From the NCBI RefSeq assembly GCF_033568475.1, contig NC_133123.1, positions 155,139,753 through 155,203,752 of the forward strand: a DNA stretch of 64,000 bases, in the 5' to 3' direction. Below the pieces are notes generated by a model. The model did no database searches. It saw only the letters and a list, made by a program, of their open reading frames with translations, and was not told the origin of the DNA. Made by a program: the position numbers and the translations under genes. The DNA comes from Henckelia pumila (Eukaryota > Streptophyta > Magnoliopsida > Lamiales > Gesneriaceae). Of this stretch, positions 31,971 to 43,646 are shown piece after piece; position 1 is the stretch's first letter; the number at the start of each line of letters is the position of its first letter.

Positions 31971-32232
31971 ACCTTCTTATTCTGGCTTTCAGTCCATTCC
32001 AGCCAATCTTGGCGAGCTTCCATTTGAGATTCCCGAGATTCCTGCTACCCCTGCTCATCAGTATGATCGTCTTTTCGAGACTTTTCAGCGCATTGAAGGG
32101 AATCTAGTCAGCCACTTTGCATCTTCTACTGGCTCTATGGATGCCTTGAATATGAGAGTTGCCTCATTGGAGACTCGCTTTGACGACTTTCTTTCCTTCT
32201 ATCCTCCGCCTCAGCACGATGATGACTCTTAG
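31971..32232 (+). pseudogene. Envelope-position ORF of Sirevirus-like element, 3' part
   Basis: After the second ACCTT the frame left at 18660 resumes and stays open to a TAG at 32230-32232. The segment has a heptad-like stretch (FETFQRIEGNLVSHF, MDALNMRVASLETRFDDF) that could form a coiled coil, then a Pro/Asp-rich end. The phase is consistent: removing gypsy B and one TSD copy joins the two parts in frame, leaving only the TAA at 18584. Any ATG upstream of 31971 belongs to the LTR of gypsy B and is not the real start. Confidence 0.7.
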
Positions 32233-32521
32233 ATTTTATTTTGCTTTTTAAGTTGTACTTGTTTATGTTTTCTTGGCAAAATACAAAATTAGTTTAAATG
32301 AAATTATTGTGTATTTTAATTTTCTCATCTTTTATTAATTGCTTTTTGATTATCGCAAAAGGGGGAGAATTAATTTGGTTAAATAATTAAATGTTAAATT
32401 GAGGCGTAGTTTTAATGCTTAATCAATATTTGATTAAATTGTTTAAATATATTATTGCTCTATTGCTTATATTTTATTTCTCCTATTTAACCAAGTTTTG
32501 TGATCATCAAAAAGGGAAGAT
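32233..32521 (+). other. 3' untranslated region with two polypurine tracts, Sirevirus-like element
   Basis: This is AT-rich sequence without a gene. AAAAGGGGGAGA (32357-32368) and AAAAAGGGAAGAT (32509-32521) are polypurine tracts; the second abuts the LTR at 32522. More than one tract before the 3' LTR is a described Sirevirus trait. Confidence 0.6.
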
Positions 32522-32747
32522 TGTTACGCCTTAAATGCATACAAATCTCGTGTTATGATATTAATGTTTTTAATGCATTAACAACTTTCAAATTAAATTG
32601 TTTTGATGATTACAAAATTCAGTTAATCGTTACTAACATTTTAAAGTGAGAAATTTGCATATAATAATACTTTTGATTATGAACAATATTGGAAGCAAGA
32701 ACCGATAATCAAAAATTGGAGAAATAAAATTTAAAGTTCAAAATTGC

Positions 32748-33165
32748 CCAGGTTCGGACGACCCGAAGAAGGGTTCGGATGACCCAAAGATTTTTCCATA
32801 ATTAAATAAAGATCGGAGGACAGGCTCGGAGGGCACGGAAGACTTGTCCGGATGGTCCGAAGACAGTTCGGACAGCCCAAAGAATTTCCTGGATTTTAAA
32901 ATTGATCGAAGACACTCTCGGAGGCCACGAAATGCACACTTTGGACGACCCAAAGACTGGTTCGGAGGACCCAAACTACTTTACGGCCAGTGAAGATTTT
33001 GTCGAAAGAAAATTTGCCGAAATGAATTTAATGCAGCCGTTCGGATGACCCGAAGATGACTTCGGACCACCCGAACAGTTCATCAGCCGCAGAAATTTGA
33101 ACTTGAATCAGACAACGTTCGGACGACCCAAAGACCCGTTCGGAGGCTCCAAACCCGTTCGGATT
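32748..33165 (+). promoter_or_regulatory. Paired-dyad array in Sirevirus-like LTR
   Basis: Sites of the TTCGGA(N)GACCC(G/A)AA type have core starts at 32755/32776, 32827/32849/32869, 32919/32942/32963, 33042/33063 and 33120/33141. Most steps are 20-22 bp, and 21 is the most common. The right half-site is often CCCGAA or CCCAAA, so the dyads are less perfect than in gypsy C. The TATA box at 33172 follows the last site. Confidence 0.65.
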
Positions 33166-33494
33166 TGCAACTATAAATACATGCCATTTGAAGCCATTTC
33201 AACTCACCAATTCACTCCCATATCTCATTTCAAGCAACATCCTCTCCTTCAAAGTATTCAAGTGATAGTTGTGCGATTTATTCAAAATCGAGGTTTGTTT
33301 GTATTAAATCATTTGTGAGTTGGTTGCTCGATTATTGTAAACACTTGTGTGTGAAGCCAAGTGTATTTTGCGAGTGTTGTGGCTATCCTTGGAGCCCTTA
33401 AGGCCAAGTGTTCGAGTTGTATCGGCGCGGTGAACGTGTTGAGTTGTAAGGCTATCCTTGGAGCCATCAAGGCCAAGATGTTCGAAGTGCTAGT

Positions 33495-34099
33495 TAGGGG
33501 TGGGCGTCGGGTCGGGTTTTGTCGGGTTCGGGTGTTTCGGGTCGGGTACCCGACTAGTCGGGTAGTCATTTTGACTACCCGAATCCGACCCTAAAATATC
33601 GGGTAGTTTCGGGTATCACAATGCGGGTACCCGACATGTTTTCATTCAACCCTTTTTTTCTTCACAGGTCAGCTTTTTTTCACATAGAACAAATATCAAA
33701 CACATGGTGGACATTAATGAAAACAGGAACTGCTAAACGAAAAACACAACCAAATATGCAACAACAATCTCAATCAATAAGCAAACCTAAATCAGATTCT
33801 AGATCTAGCCAACACATACAAAGACAAGGTGTGAAAGTGGAGAACAAAATGTTCTAATAGATTGGGCATCTTTTTTTTCACAGATTCAGTGCTTCAATTC
33901 TTCAAGACTTCGATTCTCCTGGTATGAGAGAAAGAGAGTGATCAAGAACTTGGGAAACAAATCGAAACCAGCTGCCATAGACGCTACAGAAGAAGACCGG
34001 AAGAATTTAGATTTGGGCTTCCCAATTGTGTATATTGGACTTGGTTTAAGAACAGTGGCTAGATATTCCAAGTTCTAACCAGAAGTCGGATAGTGTATT

Positions 34100-34140
<41 letters not shown>

Positions 34141-34312
34141 TTAAAATTCGGGTACTCGAAACCCGATCGGATTTTTTTTAACAAACCCGACACCAAACCC
34201 GAAATAAAAAATTGGGTTCGGGTTTTTACCCGAACCCGACATTTTGACAAAATAACCGACCCGATCGGGTCGGTTCGGGTATTCGATACCCGAACCCGAA
34301 CGCCCACCCCTA
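33495..34312. mobile_element. Non-autonomous hAT-type element
   Basis: The ends are inverted (TAGGGGTGGGCG ... CGCCCACCCCTA) and flanked by a perfect 8-bp duplication GTGCTAGT (33487-33494, 34313-34320); both are hAT hallmarks. The subterminal parts are packed with GGGTCGGGT / ACCCGACCC repeats, the kind of motif hAT transposases bind. The 818-bp body has no transposase and contains a (TA)n run at 34103-34137. It is inserted in the Sirevirus-like LTR. Confidence 0.9.
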
Positions 34313-34663
34313 GTGCTAGTGGATCTTTGGTTAATCAATCTTAACCAAGAAGAGGAGACGTAGACGATTTATCGTCGAACTTCCATAAACATCTCTTATC
34401 CCTTTTACTGCTTTATTTACATTACGCATTTATTTACCGCATTTATTATTGATTTCTTTAAGTCTTCCGCTTGCGTACTTGCATAATTGCTTTAAATTGC
34501 TAAAGTTGACAATAGAACCTAAATCCCCCCCCCCCCCCATTTGGTTCTAACAGTTTCAAATAATATAGACAGAAAAAAAAAACAATTATCCTTTCAAATG
34601 ATCTCAAAATTTTGAGGGAAAAAAACCCGAGTAAGTGAACCTATAACATGATATATATATATA

Positions 34664-34827
34664 TAGAAATTTTCAGATGTCCAACCAATGATGCCCAACT
34701 CGTTCCCAAAAACTAAAACTCGATACCTTGTTTTAGTTATGAAAAAATTAAAAAAACAACTAAAATCGGGTTTTAGTAGTCGGGGATGAGTCAGGAAAAT
34801 ATTGTTGGGCAGCCGAAAAGTTCTCTA
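34664..34827. mobile_element. Small MITE-like fold-back in a (TA)n tract
   Basis: The left end TAGAAATTTTCAGATGTCCAAC and the right end (reverse complement TAGAGAACTTTTCGGCTGCCCA) are imperfect inverted repeats enclosing about 160 bp. Both sides are (AT)n runs, which fits an element using TA targets. The internal AACTAAAAC/GTTTTAGTT is a second inverted pair. 34553-34663 and 34828-35144 show nothing else recognisable. Confidence 0.5.
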
Positions 34828-35144
34828 TATATATATATATCATGCAATACTTGTATTTATCCAATCTTTTATTCTGTGTAGTTTAAAATACACACCATCG
34901 TCACAAAAATACCTATAGCACGTGTTTTAGTGGCATCTGCGAGCTAGTTTCCCATTGAATGTTTCAAAAACTACTCTGTTTCAAACTGCAAGGCCATAGA
35001 ATTGCGGGAATGGAAAAGAAATAAAAGACGAATAAAGTAAATCCAAGAATGAGAAGCCAAGAGTGCCGAAAATTTTGGAGTAGAGGAAAAGAAACTTAAG
35101 GAGAAGAAGGTTGAGAAGACAAAGATTGAACCTGAGCAGAAACA

Positions 35145-35945
35145 TATGTTTCAGCCACAGCTTCCGTACCCACAGAGTTACAAGAAAAAAGATTTGGATT
35201 AGCAGTTCAAATTTTTTTGAGATTTTCAAGAAGATACACATCAACATCCTCTTTGCTGATGTCTTTGAGAAAATTCCAAATTATTAAAAATTTAGTAAGG
35301 ATGTGATGTCTAAGAAAAGAAGATTGCAAGATAATGTAGTAGTAAACTTGACTGAAGAGTGCAGCGCCATTCTCCGAAAAAAGATGCCCCAAAAGTTGAA
35401 AGATCCAGGGAGTTCTACTATTTCTTGTTCTATAGGTGATGCTCATGTAAGTGGAGCTTTACGTGATTTAGGAACGGATATAAATTTGATGTTTTTGTCT
35501 GTATATAGGGCTCTAGAGCTTGGTGAGGTTAAAACAATCACAATCACCTTGCAGCTTGTTGATAGAAGCATCACGTATCCACGTGGAATTGTTGAAGATG
35601 TGTTAGTCAAGGTGGAAAAAAAATTATTTTTCTAGCTGATTTCGTGACTTTGGACATGGAAGAGGATCACGATGCTCCATCGATTACCATTTTTGGTCAT
35701 TGCTGAAGCTAAGATAGATGTCAAGAAAGGAGAGTTTTTGATCGGTGTTGAAGATGATGAAGTAGTTTTTAATGTATTCAAGGAAGCTAGCAATACATCC
35801 ATGGAAAAGGTGTTCGTAATCGAGCAATCAAAGAAAATGGAATGTTATCGCATAGCTATTAATGCAGTAGAATGGGTAAGGGAGGAAGATTCATCGATGG
35901 CAATTAAAAATGAAATAAAACAAAATTTAAAAAGAGTTTTGTAAA
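35145..35945 (+). pseudogene. Athila-like Ty3/gypsy gag-protease fragment
   Basis: The first part has the LPYPQSYKKKDLD spacer typical before Athila protease, then stops. A 110-codon frame (35303-35635) contains the retropepsin region: VNLTEECSAILRKKMPQKL, DPGSSTISCSIG, and DLGTDINLM at the active site (usual DLGASINLM). It continues as LADRS-like VDRSITYPRGIVEDVLVKV. After a stop and a frameshift, the next frame (35672-35944) carries KIDVKKGEFLIGVEDDEVVFNVF, the segment after protease in that clade. No RT follows. It is an old fragment, not a host protease. Confidence 0.8.
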
Positions 35946-36589
35946 GAATGTTCCCCCAAAAAAAAAAAAGAAATAGGGAAAGACCCCCAACAAAGCGACA
36001 ATTGTCTAGGACCGGTGACAATCTGCAGATGACTCAAAATCAAGAGCTTATTGGGAGACAACCCAAATATTTTCTAGTATTGTTATTTCTAGTCTTAGTT
36101 CGATTTTCTTTTTGGTGTTTTACTAGGCTTAATTTTGATCTCTGTTAAATTTTGTTACAGGCTAAAAGAGAAAATTCTATGGAGAGCATAAGTGTTTCAT
36201 CTTGAGCAACATAGCGCTACAATACACGTACACTTAGCTCAGCCGCGCTCAAACATGAGAAGGAGGTTTGTGAGGCACACGACAAAACCCGACCCAGAAA
36301 CTATATACCCACCAATAATATAACGACACACGTTATGATATGGCGAATCAGCTTCAGTGCGCCACGTGGATTAGCATTCTGCGCATGGGGCATTTGTTAG
36401 CCCCACTAGCAACTTAGCACATGGCTCTCTTCTTGATTCCCGAAAATACCCCTACATCTAACCATATTTATTTATTTATATTTATTATTTACTATTATTT
36501 TTCCTAATTTATGATATCAAAAGAAAACTAAAATTCTAATAGTTTTGTTTGTTTTTTACCCCACATATTTGCGAAGAGGATTTCACGTC
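35946..36589. other. Non-coding stretch after the Athila fragment
   Basis: It contains ATTGGGAGACAACCCAA (36048-36064), a word resembling sequence downstream of Athila-type ORFs, so part is probably further retroelement debris. The rest is AT-rich with no credible gene. Confidence 0.4.
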
Positions 36590-36699
36590 GTTGGGATTAG
36601 GGATGTCAATGAGTCCGAGTTGTACCCGGACCCGCAATGGACCCACCCTATGTGGGGAGGGTTTGGGTCCATTAAATGGGTCTTGGGGCGGGTCTGGGG

Positions 36700-38584
36700 T
36701 GTTGGAACACATTTTCAGATCAGTCAGATCTGATACCCGGAGCAGCGGAAGTTTAAAAATTTTTCTTTTCTGATATGGAACGATTCCATATCATGGGTAT
36801 CAAATTCTTACGATTAAAATAAACAAGTAAAATAATAATAACAATTAATATCTTACCTCTTCAAGCTATGGCTTGATTAATGGACTCCAACAGATTAAAT
36901 TTGCTAGTTGTAAATCCCAGGAACTGATGACTCGCTCGATCAACTCCTGAATTAGGTCCACGAATAGAAAACTAAAACCCTCTGATTGATTGCACTAGAA
37001 ATCAATCAGATGTTTATCAAAGAGATTTACAGATTTGATCTGTCAATTCAGAATGTAATTTTTCAGAAAAATCACAAACTGAATTCTCTCAAAAAGGGAG
37101 AAGGAATTCGAAAATTCCAACTTAGAATAATATGAGATTTTTGAAAATTGCAAGATAAGAAATGTTATGTTTTTCAAAAATCCCTATGTGTGATATATAT
37201 AATTTCTGTATTGGATTAAATTATACGTCTAATAGGACACTAACTTTGTAGGGCCCATTAGTCATAATTTAAGCCCAACAAGCCAAGCCTGCTATTATAG
37301 AAATTAATATAAAATTCATCATGACTCCGATTGATAAACTAATTTCACCAATGTGCACAGAAACCATTTCTGCATCTTTTAAAGTCAAGATAATTTTTCT
37401 GAATCCGAATTCAGTGATTTCCAAAAATGTCCATCCCTATGTCATTTTAGGAAATTCCACTCCCTTTACTTAAGAAGTCCAACTTCTCTTTCGCTAAATT
37501 TAACTCTTTAAATTTAATTATCTCAACGGGGATTAGTAATCCATTACTTGTGTAACCCTAAATGGTTCAGGGATACAGCTAGTCGTTAGCTCACAACTCC
37601 TTGTGACTCAGAACAACAATTTCCGACTTACCCATCGAATCATGGTAAGAGCGCCTAGAAACATCGCCCCATGATTCCCTAGGTATCACTGATAGTTCCT
37701 ACAAGAACTAGTAGGTTTTGGTTAGCATACAGTACGGTCCCTTCTTCCATATATCCCGATCGAATCAACAATCATTGGTACATCGAGAGTCATTCGAGAT
37801 TCGATAACTATGCAATACATCTTGATGATCAAATAGTGACATCTCATGTGCTACTAGGAAACCAAATAACCTAAAGCACATCATGTACTCTGGCCAGAGA
37901 TTTGTCACACTAATATCTCCTCAGATCGCATAGGATATCCACACTCACAAGCGTGTGGTGAATCCTTGACAACAAAGCATTGACTCCTATATGTGTTGTA
38001 ACTGTACCCAATCTCGACACCTGATGACCCTCATAGAGTCGGTAAACGAGTCAAAGTACATACTAGCATATAGAGTCTCCATGATGTTTCAAGTAGTAAG
38101 GACTAATGGTGTACAACCAAAACCGCGGACTTATCCACTCAATTAATGATAACCACTTGGAAAGTTCGAATAGGATAGTTCGATCATTCATCATATGAAT
38201 ATCCATTTGCATGCTTCGAACATCTCTATGTTCTATGCCAATGAAACGTTGTACTTAGACATTGCAAATGCTAGTCTCAATCTCGAGCGATCCTTATCTT
38301 TATTAGCGGACGGCTCAATTGACTAGGAACTGTTTAGAATATACAGTGATTATAAGATGTGTTTCATGATAGTCATTCAATTCTACTATCACATTTTACA
38401 TGCACTCTAGTATATTCAAGGTCTTTATCTAAACATCGTATAGTACGTCACAACATAATAATATGATAAAAGATAAAGTAAATGTCAATATAAAAGTGTA
38501 AATTATATTAAACAAAGATTATTTACACATAGAGTCACAAAAGCCTTTAGCCACAAGTTGGCTAACCGGGCACCCACTCTTTCA
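36700..38584 (-). repeat. Copia E 3' LTR
   Basis: In element direction it starts TGAAAGAGTGGGTGCCCGG and ends TGTGTTCCAACA. It is clearly homologous to the copia A LTR through most of its length (CTGATACCCGG..., CGGACTTATCCACT...) but diverged in the first third. Confidence 0.9.
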
Positions 38585-41273
38585 ATCTCCCACTTGCTGT
38601 AAAGCCAACTAGTCATACTAAGTAGTCTCATTGCTTCGCGATGTTTGTCAAATAATGGTCCTGGCAAGGGCTTAGTAAGTGGATCAGCGATATTGTCTGC
38701 AGAGGCCACTCTCTCGACAGTGATGTCTCCTCTTTCCACGATCTCCCGGATGATGTGGTATTTCCTCAGTATGTGTTTGGATCTTTGATGAGACCTTGGT
38801 TCCTTTGCCTGAGCAACGGCACCAGTGTTTTCACAGTACACCGGGACTGGACCAACAACTTTAGGAATTACGCCCAACTCTTGGACGAAATTCCTCATCC
38901 AAACGGCCTCTTTAGCAGCAGCTGATGCTACAATGTATTCTGCCTCAATGGTGGAATCCGTTGTGGTGTCCTGCTTGGAACTCTTCCAAGAGACAGCACC
39001 GCCATTGAGCATGAATACAAATCCAGAGGTTGATTTCGAGTCATCCACGTCACTTTGGAAGCTAGAGTCTGTATAGCCTTCCAATTTCAATTCTCTTCCC
39101 CCATAAACCATGAATATATTCTTAGTCCTTCTTAAGTACTTAAGAATATCCTTCACAGCTTCCTATGCATTTGACCGGGATTGGCTTGATATCTGCTCGT
39201 GACACTCAGAGCATAGGCCACATCCGGTCTGGTAAATATCATCCCATACATGATACTCCCTATGGCTGACGCATATGGTATGTGTGTCATTTTCTCTATC
39301 TCTTCGTCAGTCTTGGGAGACATAGACTTGGATAGAAAAACTCCATGGCACATAGGTAGATGTCCTCTCTTGGACTCATCCATAGAAAACCTTTTCAATA
39401 TGGTGTCGATGTAGGTTGCTTGAGTGAGTCCTATCATTCTCTTAGATCTATCTCTATAGATCTGTATTCCTAGAATATAGGACGCCTCACCCAAGTCTTT
39501 CATCGAGAATCTACCTGATAACCATATCTTTGTTGACTGCAACATCCCTACATTCCCAATGAGTAGGATGTCATCAACGTAAAGTACTAAGAATGTCACA
39601 GCATCCTTAACCACTTTCTTGTATACGCACGGTTCCTCCGGGTTCTTGATAAAACCAAAGTCCTTTATTGTTTCATCAAATTTTTGGTTCCAACTTCTTG
39701 ATGCCTGTTTGAAACCATAAATTGATCTCTGAAGCTTGCATACCTTATGCTTGCTTCCCATGGATGTGAATCCCTCGGGCTGCATCATATAGATCTCTTC
39801 CTTAATGTTTCCATTAAAAAATGCAGTCTTCACATTCATTTGCCATATCTCATAGTCATACCAAGCTGCTATGGCAATAAGGATTCTTATGGACTTGAAC
39901 ATTGCGACTGGTGAAAAAGTTTCATCATAGTCAACACCTTGTCTTTGAGTATAACCTTTTGCGACCAATCGTGCCTTGTAGGTCAGTACCTTACCATCAG
40001 GCCCAAGTTTTCTCTTGTAGATCCATTTACACCCTATTGGAACAATTCCATCGGGAGGATCTACTAAAGACCAAACTTGGTTTGTATGCATCGAGTCTAT
40101 TTCCGACTGCATAGCTTCAAGCCATAAGTTCGAATCAGCATCAGAAATTGCTTCCTTGAAGTTTCTTGGATCACATCCAATGTCGGGTTCACTTTGATCC
40201 CCTTCAAGAAGCAGACCATGTCGAATAGGAGGTCTAGAAGTCCTCTTGGATCTTCTAGGAAGATGCGTGTCAAGTATTGGTTCCAAAGGTACGGGATCGT
40301 TATTTTGTATCTCGGGTTCTTCTCGTATTTCTTCGAGTTCCATCATCTTGCCTTTCTTATCAAGTAAGAACTCCTTCTCCATCAAGGTGGCATTCCTCGA
40401 AACAAACACTTTTGTTTCAGTAGGATGATAGAAATAATATTCTATTGAATTCTTCGGATACCCTACAAAATAACATAAGGTTGATCGACTATCCAACTTA
40501 TCTCCCACTGTCTGCTTCACGTAAGCAGGACATCCCCAAATTCTTAAGTATGAATATTTAGGAGCTTTGCCATTCCATAATTCATATGGAGTTTTGTTCA
40601 CTGCTTTAGTATGGACATTGTTTAACAACAATACCGCCGTTTCAAGTGCATAGCCCCAAAACGAAGGTGGGAGCTCAGTGAAGCTCATCATAGATCGAAC
40701 CATGTCCAACAAAGTTCGATTGCGACGCTCCAAAACTCCATTTAGCTGAGATGTCATAGGAGGAGTCAATTGAGAGAGAATCCCATTCTCTTTTAGATAG
40801 CCCAAAAACTCGGTACTTAAGTATTCTCCACCTCGATCTGATCGAAGTGCTTTAATACTCCTACCTAGTTTGTTTTCTACTTCAGCCTTGAATTCTTTGA
40901 ACTTTTCAAATGATTCAGACTTATATTTCATCAAATATAAATACTCGTACCTAGAATAATCATCAGTAAAGGTAATGAAGTAGGTGTGACCATATTTAGT
41001 ACCAATACTAAATGGGCCGCAAACATCTGTATGGATCAAATCCAACAGATTTTGACTACGTTCAGGTTTTCCTTTGAAAGGAGTTTTAGTCATTTTTTCT
41101 TTTAGGCAGGACTCACAAGTTGGTAGAGAGTCAATATCAGACATATTAAACATGCCCTCTCCCACTAGCTTGTTCATCCTCCTTGAGGAAATATGACCTA
41201 GCCTAGCATGCCAAAGGTTTGCCGGGTTTTGACTATCATTTTTTTTTAATTGTTGTTGCCTGTTTATCAACAT
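38503..41273 (-). pseudogene. Copia E integrase-RT-RNase H, one frameshift
   Basis: The main frame (41273-39153, 706 codons) starts at the pre-integrase motif LWHARLGH. It has the integrase (HTDVCGPF, SDRGGEY, NGVLERRNRT), then RT (KWIYKRKLG, QMNVKTAFFNG, YVDDILLIGN). One base is lost near 39160 (GQMHRKL versus GQMHWKAV in copia A), which moves RNase H to another frame (39156-38503; GYTDSSFQSD, EAEYIVAS, KHILRKYHIIRE). The copia A stop codon TAG is TAC here, so the frame runs on into the LTR. The integrase triad looks intact. N-terminal domains are dealt with in the gag entry. Confidence 0.9.
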
Positions 41274-42009
41274 AATTAATTGGTACGTCTTTTAATTTTA
41301 AGTTATATAGATCATTTTCAAGTTGTCCACATCCAATCAAACATTCATTCTTGTAAATATTGCAAATCTCATTCGCAAAATTTCAATAAAAAACCATCTC
41401 TATCAAGCATAGAAATAGAAATAATGTTTTAATGAAATCTGGCACAAATGAAACATCTCTCAAAAATAGCTTAAAATTGTTTTACAAAATTTTAAACAAA
41501 TGTCTCCCACAGCTTTGGCATCAACTCTGGAACCATTCCCGAGCCTTAACTAGGTCTTACCCATCTTTAGCCTACGACTTCTTGTCATCATCTGCAACTC
41601 TTTACAAATGTGAGATCCACATCTGGTATCCTATACCCAAGAAGTAGTATTAAGTGATACATTTATTTCAATATAAAATATATCCTTTGCAGTTCGTAAC
41701 TGCACGATATATTCTTTGTTGTTGCGCTTCCAGTAACCGGGTTTCTTGTAGTGATGGCAAACTTCTTTAGACTTGTCCAGCTTTGCATGTAATATTTGGC
41801 CTTGAGATCATGGTCCCACCATTTCTCTAGTTCGGCCAACCTTTTCGAAGTTACATCAGCCGGGGCTGTTTTCGGAGGAGCCTTTTCTAGCACGTAGAAA
41901 ATCTTCTCTGAACTCAGGACAATCTTATCTTACGGAACCAATCCATATAGTTTGCGCCAGTCATTTTATTTTGTTTGAGAATAGAAACATGTGGATTGCG
42001 CGAATTCAT
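41274..42009 (-). pseudogene. Copia E gag-protease remnant with internal deletion
   Basis: Starting from the ATG at 42009, MNSRN-type sequence is followed by frame changes. A 76-codon frame (41893-41663) goes from MLEKAPPKTAPADVTSK and WWDHDLKAKYYMQ straight to the knuckle region; about 450 bp of capsid sequence present in copia A are missing. The knuckle itself is damaged (CHHYKKPGYW in place of CHYCKKPGHW) and the protease is not in one frame. Confidence 0.75.
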
Positions 42010-43633
42010 CATAATGAAATACTGAAAAGAAACAGACAATAATCGGTGATTGTTTAATTAATTTACTAAGACATAAAATAAGGCGAGATTAATTTTATGA
42101 ATTACACTCCCACTATTTTAACGATTTCACCACCTTCTAGTGAAAACGGGAAACTAGTTTCCTTAGTGGGAACATGGAGTCCAATTGACAAATCATAGTC
42201 CCGAATAATATCAGCCAACCATAATTTTCAAAAGGTAGAGCCCAATTGCTTCCAAAGCAACCCCCATGTTTTTACCTCATGTCTAATAAGGGCCCAATAA
42301 TATGACGTCGTTTATTGTAACATGTCAAGATGACTCATCAATATTAAGTTGTGATAGACGGTCGCCATGTGGATCCCCAATAATATGAGCCAATCCCATG
42401 GGAGTTCCACCCAACTTACAACATGTGTCGATCCAATGTACAGCTTTCCGACGAACAGGCCCCCCCCCCCCCCAATAATATGAGCCGGACCATGCCCGCG
42501 GGTAGTATCTCATACATTGATCGTTGATGAAAGGTAGGAACATTTAAACAATATTTAAATTTCTTTTTGTTAATCTTGATATCAATTTTAAATCATATTT
42601 AAAATGAGAGATTTTTAATTTTGAAAATTGTCTCATCATTTAAAAATTTTTATGCTTGCGGGATTCATGCAATTTAGTCTAAACATGCATACAACAATAA
42701 TATCAAATATTATATAAAGGATGATCGATGCCTAGATCTTATCGACCCGTGGTTGCCAATCACGAGTCTAAGTCCAATCCTAGGTGATATGCAAGTATGC
42801 AATGCAATCCTATTACATTGAGCTTTCAATTTACATTTCTTCGGTCTTTATTGTTTATCTCCCACTAAGTCTAATAAATTTACAATAAATTTTGATGACT
42901 AGTAGGGGATACATATTTAAGGGTGAGAACGGGCCATAAACCAGGCCCACTTTTATTACAAATGATAAATCAAATTTGGGTCATAAACCAAGCCCATTAA
43001 TAAAACTCAACAACAATAATAAAAACCAAATGTAAACAATCTAACATGCACCTACAAAATTGGTCATGGCAATCGATCATCCTCTTATCCAATAATTAAT
43101 TCAATTAAATCATTGGATAACATGCAATGGCAACATAATTAAAAAGATAAAATCAAATTTTATCTTATATCTCCATAAGATCATATCTTATTATCAATTG
43201 TACCAAAATAATCAATTTTATAAAATCTAATTTAACGGATAAAACTTATAAATTTTTCAAAAATCCAAATTTATCCAAAAATCAATTTTAAAAATTTCGG
43301 ACTCAAACAATTTGACTCGATGCCTCGTGGTCTAATCAAAACAATTTTCGATCGGACCAAAAACTAAAATTTCAAAAATTTAAAATTCTTAAAAAAACAA
43401 TTTTTAATTTTCCGGGCTGCCCGGGATGTTCCCGGGAAGCCCCGCCCCCACGTGGGGCAGGGCAGCCCCACGTGGGGCCTGGGCAGCCCGTCGCTGCCCT
43501 TGGGCAATGGCGATCGCTGTCCGTGTTGCCCTTAAAATTTTAATTTAAAAAAATTTTGTTTTGTTTTCCAAAAACTGAGGCCAAAATTTTGTACAATTGA
43601 TAAATTTTAATCGTTTGATCTGAAAACAACCTG
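42010..43633 (-). other. Copia E leader
   Basis: It is homologous to the copia A leader, with AATAATATGA-type repeats (42205-42490), a 15-base poly-C run (42461-42475), GGGCCATAAACCAGGCCC words (42930-42990) and a GC-rich hairpin block (43412-43525). No gene is present. Confidence 0.7.
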
Positions 43634-43645
43634 GCTTTGATACCA
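43634..43645 (-). other. Primer-binding site of copia E, mutated
   Basis: The minus strand reads TGGTATCAAAGC, one mismatch from TGGTATCAGAGC in copia A. The LTR edge is one base further, at 43647. Confidence 0.85.
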
Positions 43646-43646
43646 C

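Larger units (their letters stand above)
32522..34552 (+). repeat. 3' LTR of Sirevirus-like copia element, with hAT insertion
   Basis: It starts TGTTACGCCTTAAATGC after the polypurine tract and ends GGTTCTAACA. Without the hAT element and its duplication it is about 1.2 kb. TATAAATA is at 33172-33179 and a dyad array lies just upstream. The end carries an inverted repeat, TAGAACC ... GGTTCTA, around a 14-base poly-C run (34525-34538), similar to C-rich ends of other Sirevirus LTRs. No primer-binding site follows, so it is a 3' (or solo) LTR. Confidence 0.75.

Noticed and set aside
35303..35635. A free-standing retropepsin-like host gene
   Set aside because: The flanking sequence also matches the Athila gag-pol order (spacer before, post-protease segment after) and has stops and frameshifts, so it is a retroelement fragment.
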